From: Heterobilharzia americana
Lineage: Eukaryota > Platyhelminthes > Trematoda > Strigeidida > Schistosomatidae
Direction: 5' to 3'
NCBI GenBank assembly: GCA_944470555.2
Contig: OX104130.1
Coordinates: forward strand, 52,981,491-53,045,490
Length of the DNA: 64,000 nucleotides
Below the pieces are notes generated by a model. That model had not been told where the DNA came from. It saw nothing but the letters and a program-made list of their open reading frames with translations, and ran no database searches. Below are positions 47,664 through 60,161 of this stretch, one piece after another (the first letter of the stretch is position 1; each line of letters starts with the position of its first letter). The translations under genes were made by a program, and so were the position numbers.

Positions 47664-49826
47664 ATTCCATTTTAGTCTGTTTATTAGAAATATCACACAG
47701 TAGCATTTACTGGATAACGTTTCGGACACAATTCATTGTCGATATTCATATCAGGTAACTCCACAACTTCTAGACAGTCTTTATATATTCCTAATTTTCT
47801 CTCCTTCTCTGTGATGACAAGGGTAGTAGAATTTTCCATATTTCTGGGACAGGTGCAGAATCATTTCGATGGCATATGTTTGATGTTGTTTCGATAAACA
47901 AAGATTCGGTTATCAATCTCTCTCTTTACCCAACTAGGTTTGTTTTCAACACTGCGACCCTATCCCACCCTACTGCCTGGTTGTGTGTCATCTCATGCAG
48001 AGCTACAGCCGAGTTTTTCTCTGGATTTCTTATCTTATTAGGATCTACTAATCTTGATTTAGCTAAGTTTTTGTGCTCTGTTATTCTAATCGACCCTGGT
48101 TGACTGCTTTGACCTATGTACTTGACCTCGCAATCATTGCAAGGGATCTTGTAAACCAGATTATTTTGCCTAATTGCATCAATCGGATCTTTTAACCTAC
48201 AAAGCTTGTTTCTAAGTGAGTTTGTTGGTTTGAATGCCACTTCATTCCCAGCCTTATTGAGAATTCTTCGTAATGCTTCTGAGGTGCCTTTCTTGTATGG
48301 TAACACAGTAGAGGCTTTGAATTCCTTCTTAACCCTGTTGCCATTATTACTATTAGTAGTAGAATTATTATTACTACTACTACCACTGCTAATATTTTTC
48401 TTTAGATTTGCTATGAATTTATTTATAAATTTTCGTGGGTAGTTATTGAAATGTAGGGTATTCTTGATGTGTCTAATGTCTTGTCGCAGATTTTCCGATC
48501 TACTAGTAAGCTTTTTGCTCTATCACTTAAGCATTTAAGTAGGCCTACTTCAACTGAAATGGAGTGAAAGGATTTGAAGTCTAAGTAACGATTCGAATGG
48601 GTAGGTATCCTATAGACACTAGTCTCTAGATTTCCTTCTTGTGTTCGCTTAATCTTGCAATCCAAAATTGCTAGCTCACCTTCATCACTTTCTAAGTCAC
48701 AGGTAAATTAGATTGCACTTGCTACTGAAGTTATATGTGCCAAGAACCTATTGATGTGTTCCGACTTCAGTACTGTAAACGTATCATCCACATATCGGAA
48801 CCATATCTTTGGAGTGGGACTAAATGTTTGGAGGGCCACCTGTTCCCAATTATCCATAAATTTGTCTGCGACGATAGGGGATATTGGTGATCCCATAGCA
48901 ACACCTTCAGTTTGTTTATATATTTTATTTTGAAACTTAAAAAACTGTAGATGTTGGGCACAATTGTACTCCTAGTATGATTTCCTCGATAGGTACCTTA
49001 GTTCGCTGCTTAAGTTCTTTGTCATCTTTAAGCCCATTTCGAACTGCCTGTAGAGCCATGTCAATCGGTATATTTGTGTAAAGGCTAGCTATGTCAAAAC
49101 TAACCATTTTTTAACTGTTATCTAATCTATGCTTTAAATCATAAGAGTTGGTAAGTCGAGATTTTGAGTGATTTCTTATTGGGCATAACAACATCTCTAA
49201 ATATTTAGACAACTCGTAAGTCGGTGTGTTTCTAAAATCTACTATGGGCCTGATGGGATAACCTGACTTATGAATCCTAATAATACTATACATTCCACTG
49301 GGATTATTAGTTTTCGGCATTAAAGCAAATCACTTTGAATCACCTAGAAACGGCTTCATCCGGCGTATCAGAACCCCTGTCGATTTCTTGACCTTATTCG
49401 TAATAGTGTCCACTGACGTCTTAATTTCCTCATATGGTCTTCTTTCTATATGCTCGTTCGCCTTGTAGATGTAGTCAGATTTGTTCATTACAACTGCTGA
49501 GTTGCCTTTATCCGATTTAGCAGTTACTATATTGTTTTCATTTTGAAAGTTCCTGAGAGCTTTCCTATCTGACTTGCGTATCTTAGATTTCATTTTCTTC
49601 TGTCGTTTCAGCGTTAGAGCACACTGTGCTCTTACCTCATCTGTAATTGTCTTATCTATTGAACTTAACGCTATCTCTATTTTAGGAATGACACCTTCTG
49701 GTTTCTACGCGTTAACCACAACATTAAAGTTAAGACCTTTCTCTAGCACTTTCAATTTTGTTGAGCTTAGGACTCTACTTCAGAGATTGACAACCCACAT
49801 TGACTTATCGATCACTGGTCATATGC
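47664..49826 (-). mobile_element. Penelope-like retroelement (RT plus GIY-YIG endonuclease), degraded
   Basis: 2.16 kb insertion inside the duplicated intron. The minus-strand fragments run 49593 to 47926: N-terminal RT region (NENNIVTAKSDKGNSAVVMN at 49330-49593), PIVDFRNTPTYELSKYLE (49111-49320), a SFDIASLYTNIPID segment near 49070-49105, GSPISPIVADKFMD and the catalytic FRYVDDTF (48708-48896), ETSVYRIPTHSNRYLDF (48423-48665), and a C-terminal GIY-YIG domain with VYKIPCNDCEVKYIGQSS (47926-48306). RT plus a C-terminal GIY-YIG nuclease defines Penelope-like elements. Stops and frame changes between the pieces make it inactive. No clear target duplication. Confidence 0.9.
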
Positions 49827-52408
49827 TATTCTGAAATTGCATATGGTATGCTTTGAGAAGATAATGATAACGTGAAGCACAAATGTTTAGGTTAGATAGA
49901 CATGACTGGCGAACTGCACACTGTGATATAATAGTCAGTGTGAGTAGTCTACATCAGGGATGATAGTTGTTTCATGTCTTCTGATCTCTCGATATTTCAC
50001 AGTGAATGTCTAATCTTCAGACTGGATGCAATAACTTGATAAAGTCAACATTATCACTCCGTTTAATTGAAGCCTACAACATCTCCATTCTAAACAATGT
50101 GACTGTACGTCAAACTCCTGATTTTCTTCAACCAATCTTCTTTCCATTAGCATACACTGAATACTTTAGAATTCACATTACCCTCCAAATCACTTCAGTC
50201 AGTCAGACGTTTTGTCTTTATCCCCAAATCGATAATTTGTAAATTGTAGCAACTCGCTGTTCAGCTTGACAGAATTACACTGAAGTTCTTTTCATCTCCT
50301 CTAATTCAAAACTCTTCTGCAAGTGTCAGTGATTTCTTATGCTTTTCTTGAGTTGAAATGGGAATGGTCACTTGTCATGACTATTGTTGAGGAGAATTTG
50401 GACGATGAAGTTCATCTGCTAATGTTTTACTTTACACAAATTAACTGGTGTTATCCATGTTCTTGATCTGAAAGTCTCCGTATTCTCTACGTGTAAAATG
50501 CTTCCTAATTGATGAAGCTAATGAGAATGTTTTAGAGAAATACGCCTATTGCTCTCATCTTGTCGGATTGTTTTAGTCTTACTTATGACCAAGTGTCTGT
50601 TTGAGGTCAGTCTCAATAGGTCAGTCACCTATGAAGTAGCTCTTTGGCAATCTATGTGACTGCAGTAATGAGTGAGCCCGGGCTCTTGTTTTTCAACCAA
50701 AATCAGTTCCACTGAGTCTGAGTTTACACTTAACTGACGAGTAGCAGCGAGCATGGAACGTAGGTGAAAAATACTTTTCTTTGGGTTGCCTTCAACCAAC
50801 TAATAACAGTCACTTGTGTTAATTGTAACGAAAGCATTAATTGGCAATATAAAAAACTTACTATTATTCAAAAAATTTATCAGTACGTTTAATTGGTAGA
50901 TGAATTATTTAAATCCCTCCACGTTACTAATCGAGGATAAAATGCATACATTTATTCAGCTGTCACAAGATACTGTCGGTTTCATAACAGTTCGGTTATC
51001 AGCTAAAAATCAGTCTATAATTCGAGTAACAGGTGGCTGGATGTGTAAGTATTTCTGATCATTTTAGATTTGGTTTGCCCAACTAGTCACAAAATCTCAT
51101 CTTGAAGCGTATCACTAATGAGCACGGTATAGTGTTTCAGTTTGTTATTCGTTTATAGGAATCAACAGAGAACTTCTAGATTAGTCAGTGAAAACAAGGT
51201 ATTTGAACCATCGAATTAATCTTCAAATTTTGAAGTGTAAAACCTCAAAAAAGGAACAATGAAGGAAAGAATGAGTGAGATCAGGAATGAAACACACAAA
51301 TGGTAATTACTTATCTGCACTACGATAGTGGTTAAGTTTAAATAAACTGTTCTCTTGGTAAAAGATATGAACCAGGATTCTTCACGTTCTTTAAATCGTA
51401 ATACTTTTGACACAAAGAAGTGTTTCGAGAAATAACAGTTGCCAATCACTGCAGTCAGTGAAGTGTTGTCATCCATTTATTCAGTCCACATTTGTGAAAC
51501 CTGTCAGAGAGATGAAGTTTTCTTACTCATCATTGCTTGGAAAACAGCCAAGTTGAAGGTTCAAGAAATAATCTGAGCATAGATGACTATCTCATGGCAA
51601 AAAATTGACAAATGGTTAGTATATAAATAATTTGAAGATTCATTTTCAAGAGACTGAAACCAGAGATTATACAGATTTGAGAATCTTAGGCTTACAACCT
51701 CTTTCTCAGTATAATTATCATACACATTAGTATTCCTTTGATCCATTTTACTGTAAGCAGTCGTTGCATGGTGGTTACATTCTCCTACATCTAACACCAA
51801 ATCGATTTGTGTGCGATATATTTCTTACACAGCCATGTAAGCGAATCGCATCACTTTCATCCACAATTTAATTCTTCCTTATTATTTCAGTATTGATGGA
51901 GTCTAAAGATTTCGTCTGTGTAAAAAGTTTCATAAATATTGACTAAACAAATCGGTGATAACAGTTCTCCGATGAAAGTGTGGAGAAACATTGTTTAACC
52001 GAAGTGAGTATTACTCATGAAATAGTAGTGATATGCTGACCACAAGATTTAACTTCCCTAAACTCTCACCCATATAATTTCAAGACCTTCCACTACATAT
52101 GGATTTTTCAAGGAGTGGAATGAAACAACTGTCCAATACTCCATACTTCCCGCCGGATTTCCAGCTGATGTCGATTTGGGATGGGAACTAATTGAAAATT
52201 ATCTGGTTAGTAATTAGCCTGTCCAGAGTAATTTTAACCAACAACACTGTGTGATGGTTACAAATATGATAACTCAAGCTGAAATCTTTTCTAGTGAGTT
52301 TCAGGTAATATTTTTGGTCAAGCTGTGATCAAACTCAGCAATACCAGCTCCCTGTAGATAAATATGAAAATAATAATAATACAAATGTGTTTTCAAAACT
52401 CCCTTATT

Positions 52409-52456
52409 TCTCTTCTCTCCTCTCCTCTCCTTTCTTTCCTTCCTTCCTTTTCCAAG
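52409..52456. repeat. polypyrimidine tract
   Basis: Imperfect tctcc and ttcc repeats (tctctcctctcctctccttt then ccttccttcc). Simple sequence. Confidence 0.8.
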
Positions 52457-53559
52457 CAAGTAACCAGCGAAATTCTACTGAATACCGGAACCGGAAGTTG
52501 AATGGAACCAGAAATTTCTCATATCCTCTTATGTTTGTTGTTCTCTATTTTGAAAAAATCTCCTAAACCAAATCTGAATGTTTTCTCCATTCCTTTCTTT
52601 CTCTTTCAGGAGATTTGTTTGATTTTGGTTGTGATTGGTACAACCGGATATCCTGTATCATTACGAAAACATAAAAGAAGTGTTTACAGTGTTCCCTTCA
52701 TAATTACTTTAGTGTATAATCCATGATTTCGCTACGCATTTTTACGTCGGTTTCGTCCTTACTACTCACAAATGTAAGTAGTATGAAATATTGTTGGAAT
52801 TTGTAAAGTGAAGTCGACCTTTTTATCATTAGCTAATTAATGATGCACACAATTTCCATGTTTATGCTATTGTGCCATACCATCAAGGATGGTGATGGTG
52901 GTGTTTGTAGGGTTTAGTTCATAAATTTTGCAACTAATCAGAAGAGGCCATATTCCTTAACGTAATTATATAAATTAGGCACTGTGATTGTATGCAACTC
53001 CATACTAGATCATGGTGGTATCTCATTGTGTGGTGGGTGATATCAACTAGACTAGTCTCATATCGAAGACGTAATCCATTTTATGAAACCAGTCAAAACC
53101 CTCTTACACATTAACCTGCAGTCACATGTAATCCAGAGTCACTTTGGTTAGGTGGCAGGAAGCATTGGATCTTGCTTTCGCGCTCGGTAGTATTCGTCAG
53201 CAGGGTGTGTCTGAAGTGTCAATGGGACTGATATCCCCTCAAAGATCCAAAATGGGGTGACCTGGAACTGCAGTCACAGATCTTGCTGACATTTAGTTGA
53301 CCTGCCTGAGAACTTTATAATATAGAATGTTTGCTTACTGGAAAGTGACCAATTCCATGTTATCTTGTCCGAAGTACCGACAGAAACATTGATCACACAG
53401 GGATTCTTATGGATTGCCTCCAATCAGCCAACATCCATTGGAGTGAGTCGCAATAATATGTGTCACAGCTTGGTTAATTGGTCACATTACAAAACGATGG
53501 ATGATATTCAGTCAGCACCGACGACTGGACCCAATCAATGTATTTAATCCAGCCCTGTG

Positions 53560-53690
53560 ACAGGTTGATCGCAGCTCGAATAGCTCAAAGGTAACATCCC
53601 TGACTGCAACATTGTGTGATGCGTGTTCCTATCTCTCAGATGACATCAGTTTGCTCAAGTTTGGAGGCACGCGCTGCTGATGAGTGTTAA
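53560..53690 (+). repeat. tRNA-like dispersed repeat
   Basis: aggttgatcgcagctcgaat, agctcaaaggtaacatccct and gcgtgttcctatctctc correspond to the copy at 13640-13760. Confidence 0.5.
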
Positions 53691-54590
53691 GAAGCATAAA
53701 ACCGAGGTCAATCAGAGTTTCTTATCAATTACTTCCAACCAACCACCATCCCTCAAAGTGCACAGTATTGATCACCTGTCTAGTTTTCTTGGTAATACAC
53801 TGAAAAAGGATCCATCGGATTTGATCATCACCTAGTACTGGACAAGATAAAGTCGATTACTTTCCACTGATCAATTAATGTAAATTCGCATTTTTCATAG
53901 CTGCTGAAATGTTTATGATCAAATGTTGAATTTGGAAAGATACTCGAAAGTTATCATCCATTTTATGTGCTGAAAGTATTTTCGGTTATTTCTTCCTACC
54001 ATCTGTTGGAGTTCATGTCATTATCTTTCATTCTATGAAACATAGGGATCGGTGTTATGACTATGTCACACTATATTGTTGTCTAGTAGTATTTTTCACT
54101 TCCCATGATATCTGCTATATATTTTACCTGTGTGGTCTCTGAATACTCACACCGTCCAGCAGTACACTTTATTAGTTCACTGTAGTTTTGTTTCAGAGGT
54201 CATACTTCATGATCTTGGTTGAATGATTTCCAATGGAAATTCAGTTGGCATCATGGTTGGGTAGTTGGAAAACTACTGACCTATTAAAACTTTCAAAGTG
54301 GACTGTGGATGCAATTTGTGAATCGTTTGCAAATTTATCATCCAATATAGAGCTAATTGTTAAACTGTGTATAAATGTGAGAGTCTCTGTACATGAATTG
54401 TTGAAAATTTCTTTCTGTGATGCAAGTGACTGATAGCACTCTACATCAGGTTTAGATATTCACATAGGGTCAGCTATGATGTCATGCAGTGAGAGACAGA
54501 CAGAGAGAGAGAGGGCGAGTGAAGATTTGAAAAGTCGATCTTCTGCATAACTGAAAATCTAAACAATGTAGTTGTTTCCAAATTTCAAAA

Positions 54591-55146
54591 GTTATTGGGA
54601 CACTACACTTGTGGACTGCAGTAGATTATGATTCAGTGTTGGTCTTGTTTTGTGATAAAAAAAAGTGATCCAACTAGGTACACATACATAGGCTAGGTAA
54701 CCGGATCATGAACTAAACTGGTGTGAGTGCTAGTTATACTCTCCACATACTCAAGCAGTGGTAGACAGGATGAGTCTATAACCTATGACCCAACAGTTAA
54801 AAGTCGAGTCCCTCTGCCAGTGAACCACAGTGAACCCCTAGGGAAGGATAATATTGGATACGGTCATACAGTATTATTTACCAAATCATGTTTTGAACAC
54901 TGTTTATTCTGCACTATCAAGGTAACCACATATCTTTTCTACTTCATGTGTTGATTCTTGTTACTTTCTAGTCATGATTTATAGTGGGAGAGAGATTTTG
55001 AACGGGAAGAGAAAACTCTTTGGGCCCCTTATAGGGTTATAATGAATTCGAGGTTAAAAAGCATGCATCTACGCGACAGCCGAGGTAAATCCCCCTTGAC
55101 TGAAGTGATATTTTAGCGGTCGACAGAAGCTGAGTTGCATAAATGG
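54591..55146. repeat. 556 bp tandem duplication, unit 1
   Basis: Starts gttattgggacactacactt and ends with tgcataaatgg. It is followed directly by an apparently identical unit with no spacer. Confidence 0.93.
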
Positions 55147-55702
55147 GTTATTGGGACACTACACTTGTGGACTGCAGTAGATTATGATTCAGTGTTGGTC
55201 TTGTTTTGTGATAAAAAAAAGTGATCCAACTAGGTACACATACATAGGCTAGGTAACCGGATCATGAACTAAACTGGTGTGAGTGCTAGTTATACTCTCC
55301 ACATACTCAAGCAGTGGTAGACAGGATGAGTCTATAACCTATGACCCAACAGTTAAAAGTCGAGTCCCTCTGCCAGTGAACCACAGTGAACCCCTAGGGA
55401 AGGATAATATTGGATACGGTCATACAGTATTATTTACCAAATCATGTTTTGAACACTGTTTATTCTGCACTATCAAGGTAACCACATATCTTTTCTACTT
55501 CATGTGTTGATTCTTGTTACTTTCTAGTCATGATTTATAGTGGGAGAGAGATTTTGAACGGGAAGAGAAAACTCTTTGGGCCCCTTATAGGGTTATAATG
55601 AATTCGAGGTTAAAAAGCATGCATCTACGCGACAGCCGAGGTAAATCCCCCTTGACTGAAGTGATATTTTAGCGGTCGACAGAAGCTGAGTTGCATAAAT
55701 GG
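55147..55702. repeat. 556 bp tandem duplication, unit 2
   Basis: Apparently identical to 54591-55146. No gene is recognised in it. Confidence 0.93.
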
Positions 55703-56867
55703 GTTGGCACAACAGCTGTCCAGTAACCTGAACATTTTTTATTCGAACCTTACCATAATATAGGTTTTCATTTCTTCTCTAATCACCACCCAGTATCAGT
55801 ATGTGTAAGATGTTATCAAGTAAATAATTCTGTATCATCCTCAGCTACATCAAATAAACATTCTAAAATAAATTTATTGGAATTGGCTGACAGTTTCAGC
55901 TTATTTTGCATTTAGCTACATGTGCCCGTGTCTTAGAAGACGTACAAGAGAATGATATGCCAACACAGATATCTTGTTTTTGAATTTGAAGAGATTCCGA
56001 GTGTGAGAAACGGGAGTTCCAAGCTGTAATAAAAGCATAACCATTGCACAGAAGTCGGTTACCTTATCTCGTCACGCTCATGAATAACACAGACATTTTA
56101 AGCGATAACTGTTGAAACTGAGTTCTACTAGCAGCTGTCAACTCCAAATTGAGAAGAAGACACTCTCATGATTTCGGTGCTAACACAGGTGTAAAACGCT
56201 GCAATATTATTACACTTACACAAGGAACTGTTACACCAATACAGCCTACATTCTACGCTACTGAAGACCACACAATCTTTTATTCAGGCTAGAGATGTTA
56301 TGAATTACTATTGATTGGAAGGTAGCTGGCATAATTCCTTAACTTAGTGGATGGCAGTTCGATGCTGGAATCGATGAGTAGTGGCTTTATGTATGGGATA
56401 TAGCTATCAGTTTGAATGTGGACACATCCATCTGATGAAGGTAAAGTAGCAGAAAGACATGCATCCTCAGTCTCGCTGTTGGTCATTATCGAAAAACATA
56501 ACGGTTGTAATGAGATGGGGATACAAGGAGTTGTGATGCTGACACAAGTTGAATAATTCATTGGTAAAGGTCTTTAAGTGGCTTCTAAACCATTCATTAA
56601 CAGTGGAACTGTGACTTCTATCATATTCCTCACCTAAATGATAGGGTATTAAATCCAGCCGTGACTGAGAAATAATGAAGACAGAGAAATGTAGGTGATA
56701 GGAAATATGATCAAGAGCTTATGTTATGCTTATACTTTCTTCAGTCATATGCAAACAAAGAATAAATTCCTATATGTTATTCATTATATTTGGTTTAAAT
56801 TTCAGTAGCATTTTTTAGAATGAAATATAATCGAGACATGGTTAGCACTTGGGTATTGTAACATGAA

Positions 56868-57034
56868 GTGTTATCAGGTCTCTCCTACCAGCCTGCAGCC
56901 TGTTCTGCTTCAATTGCCAATGTGTCGTAGAAATGTCTTTTCTCTTTGCTCGCACTCTTCTTCACTTCCTTGTCCAGTGTAGTGTTTTGTAGGTTGTGTT
57001 CAATTCCTCTTTTCGTTGTTCATCCATGCACTGC
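56868..57034 (-). mobile_element. RTE fragment at the edge of the segmental duplication
   Basis: Matches 3006-3168 of the RTE copy (tctcctaccagcctgcagcc to catccatgcactgc) and stops exactly where the gene A copy begins. The bases before it (56817-56867, tggttagcacttgggtattg) resemble 5545-5583 in gene B territory. Confidence 0.8.
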
Positions 57035-57120
57035 GCTAGTTCCAAGTGTATCTACTGTGTAAAGATAAGCCGATTGAACTCACTGTATATCAAGCCTCAA
57101 GTTGTGGATGACTGACTTAC

Positions 57121-60100
57121 TTGGTCCGATGTGTAAGCAACCATTCGATCAACCAAAGAACCCGGTCCATTCCCCTTCAGATGATCATCTTCGCTCAGTG
57201 AATGTGGATCCTTGATGTAATTTCTCAGCATCCTGTCACGCAAACCCATTGTTAGTGTTGCACACGCCATGCTTGCTGACAGCTGAACAAGATTGAGTAA
57301 AATGAACAATGCATAAAACACATCATTCAACCAGACTGTACAACAAAAACGATAATTCCCCACCACTTGTAATTTCAACCAGTCAGAGTTGTTTTCATCT
57401 ACTTCCTCCGAAATATAACACCATCTCCTGTTCAACCTACTCCCTCATCAACTCCGTATCTTTTCAGCGCGTAGGACACCACTCTGCATGTTCCACTGCT
57501 GGTCGGTCCGATTCAGAGCATTATCACTGACACAGAATATATCTAGTCTGTGATATGGGATACGGAATCCTCTGTCATTCGCTCTGTAATTTGGAAAGAT
57601 GGAATCCGTTAGACACCGAATAGTGTCCACTGGCTTATCTCTTATCCGACATTCAATCATCAGAGATGTCAGAGTTAATTAACCAGTTGGGAGGTAAATA
57701 TCAATGAGTCATTCTAACTTCACAGAAGAGCGACTCTACTTTTCGTTGTTCACTCTAGACATGCAAACTACACATTCTGTTGTGTGTATCAGTACCTAAG
57801 TAGGATGGGATAATGAACTCACCTCTATTACTCCACCGCCTGTATGTGAAGGATCACGTTTCCCAGTAGCTGACAGGAACTTCTCTGGTAGTTTCAACGC
57901 ATGCACTAGCCAATCCAGTGTAATCACTTCCAATTCTGTGCACGCTGGACAAGCCAACTGTTCAGAAACAATAGAGATTTCAATTTCATAAGGATATTTA
58001 TATCCATGTATACACAAGTTAAATAAGTTTCAGATGGAATAACTATTTTCAAACATGGTGCAATGCTTCAAGGAAATGGATGCTACCAACACTCGAACTT
58101 CTGGTATTCTGCTAGGCCAACTGCGAAACACATTCTAATTTCATATGTGCTGTGCTCAGTGATTCAGTCAGATAGCGGTTGCCCGAATGCGAATGTAATT
58201 ATGCTTGTCAGTAGTAATTCCATCTTACAATCTTGCAAGACCAGCTTAATTTGGTTAGGGTTGTTATTAAATTACAACTATCAGAGAGGTGCTGTCAGCA
58301 TTCCAGTTACTATATCTGTCAGTGCAAGGTTGGGAGAGACGATTCGTGGGCTTAAACATTCTCCCAGTGATTTAAACGAGAAAAAGGCTTCTGACTTCCT
58401 GACTCGAAAGGGACTTTGCACAAACTGAAAATCAAGCAACACGAAAGGGATAAAATCTCTGTTCATTATTTCATCTTATTTCTCTCATTCTGGTGCACAA
58501 GCATTTCCAGCTCATCACAAACATCCAAATTCTTCTTCAATGGAAATCTTATCTGTTTGTTGGTGAACAATATATTTCCTTGATAGGGTTTCTGTAGTCT
58601 AATCGTAATTTGGGGAGAAACCCTCCAGCAAACCAAAGTTGCTGTTTGCTCGGTTTGAGACCAGTTGTAGAGTCACTCATCACCTGGGCGTACCTAAGTC
58701 CAAACGAGTGGTGTTGTTCCCATTGAGAATATAACACAGCACCAATGGCTTCTATCAGCTGAACATTATCAACCAGACTACTGAGTCACGATAGCTGTTT
58801 CACTTTCACTCACCTCACCTGGAATAACTGCACTCAATAGAAATATGGCAAAAACGGGAACGTCATCGTGTGGCGTTATTTTCCAGCTACCCTCCATTCA
58901 ATCTCAGGCTACATCCGAATCCTGTCGACTCAAATGACAAGACAGAAGATATATGAAGCCTAAGATATCGGCAGTTTGATGTGCACAAAACACCATGTGA
59001 TGTGCACGTGGTGACTTTTCTTCTAAGCTTACAACGCCCATGTGAAAAGGCGACAGTGTGTACTCCACACATCATTTTTCTAACAAGCTGATGGACATCT
59101 TGCTGATAGCTATTTGGATCACACTATTCATCACACCAGTACTTCATCCATTCATTTCGATTCGTCCTCCGATATGAACATGCAAAGAACCGATGAATTC
59201 TTGTCGAAGTAAAAGCATCACATGTGAACTTACCCATGTGAATCCTACACATCCAATAGCTGCAGCTAACAGGTCTCCGAGCATTGTTGGATAGGATGTG
59301 CAAGTTGGATAGAACGCATGGAAATCTGGATGTTGCCAATGAGTCACCTGGTGGAAATCAACAGAACAACAGACAAACATCAATCAATAGTAGTGTGTGT
59401 TTTCTTGTAGGCATCACACGTCTTCTCATGACTGGACGAAGTAATGACTTCTACTAGTTGCTTCACTGAGTCTGGCAGCTAGCCATACAATGAGATAAGC
59501 AAGTTAAAGTAAACATAAGCGGGTGTGGGATCCCACTCAAGGACTAGGATCTCATAACAGACTACTGTGAGTAACAATGAAACATGAGTGAGTTTTATGT
59601 CTTGAATCTAACGGAAGATAATTATCACTATCGCCTTTGCTGTTTCATGTGAATGCGTGGAGTGGGTTTCAAATATGGCAACACAATGTTTGGAAGTGGG
59701 AAGACTTCGACTGAGGTATGAACTGTCGTAGATTTCCACCTGTAAGGCAGATTGTGTGTACTCATGCCTCATTACAAGACCTCATTTAAAGTCGAAGAAA
59801 TTAAAGAATTACACGAAAATAAGTTATCTTGAGAAACTGAATTTCGTGTCCCAATTTCGAGATTATTTCTAAGCATTGAGGTCTACGCTGCATATATAAG
59901 TTTAGTGCAATAGAAGGGTTAGATAAATGTCTGAAATTGACTCACTCCAGGTATGATTTTTTGCCTTATATCTTGAAGTATTTCGTCAAACTGCTCTTTG
60001 TTTTCCGGTGCTCTGTTGGGCAGTAGCCTTTGCAGATAACCAGGTTTAATCTTCTCCAGATCAGGAAGTACAGAGAATTTCCGTTTGTTTGCACCGTTTC

Positions 60101-60161
60101 GATACTCAATAATATATTGAACAAGTTTTCCAGATGCCGTTTCGAAATCCTTTGAATCCAT
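57121..60161 (-). pseudogene. AADC copy A2, exons 1-4 only (truncated duplicate of gene A)
   Basis: Nearly base-perfect copy of the 5' half of gene A: exons at 59946-60161, 59234-59347, 57823-57957 and 57121-57282, all with intact frames and splice sites. It stops in intron 4 at 57035, where an RTE fragment begins. Exons 5-9, including the PLP Asp and Lys, are absent downstream, so the copy cannot encode an active decarboxylase as assembled. Differences seen from gene A are C43376 to T58084 (intron 2) and one extra A near 60374 (upstream region). The near-absence of differences means the duplication, a later gene conversion, or an assembly duplication is very recent. Confidence 0.85.
57283..59945. 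other. copy A2 introns 1-3
   Basis: Same content as 42575-45237, with one base change noted (T58084). Nothing else recognised. Confidence 0.6.

Larger units (their letters stand above)
47107..50531. repeat. inverted copy of gene B 6388-7641, split by a Penelope-like element
   Basis: Left part 47107-47663 and right part 49827-50531 are together the reverse complement of 6388-7641 at high identity. The copy carries an orphan exon 7. Confidence 0.88.
50532..56816. other. intergenic region, no gene confirmed
   Basis: Contains a pyrimidine-rich tract (52409-52456), a tRNA-like repeat (53560-53690), a short GA-rich tract (about 54490-54520) and the 556 bp tandem duplication. Other open frames are short and unconvincing. 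Confidence 0.55.

Noticed and set aside
57121..60161. A2 as a functional decarboxylase
   Set aside because: It lacks the exons with the cofactor Asp and Lys, and downstream sequence is RTE and unrelated DNA.
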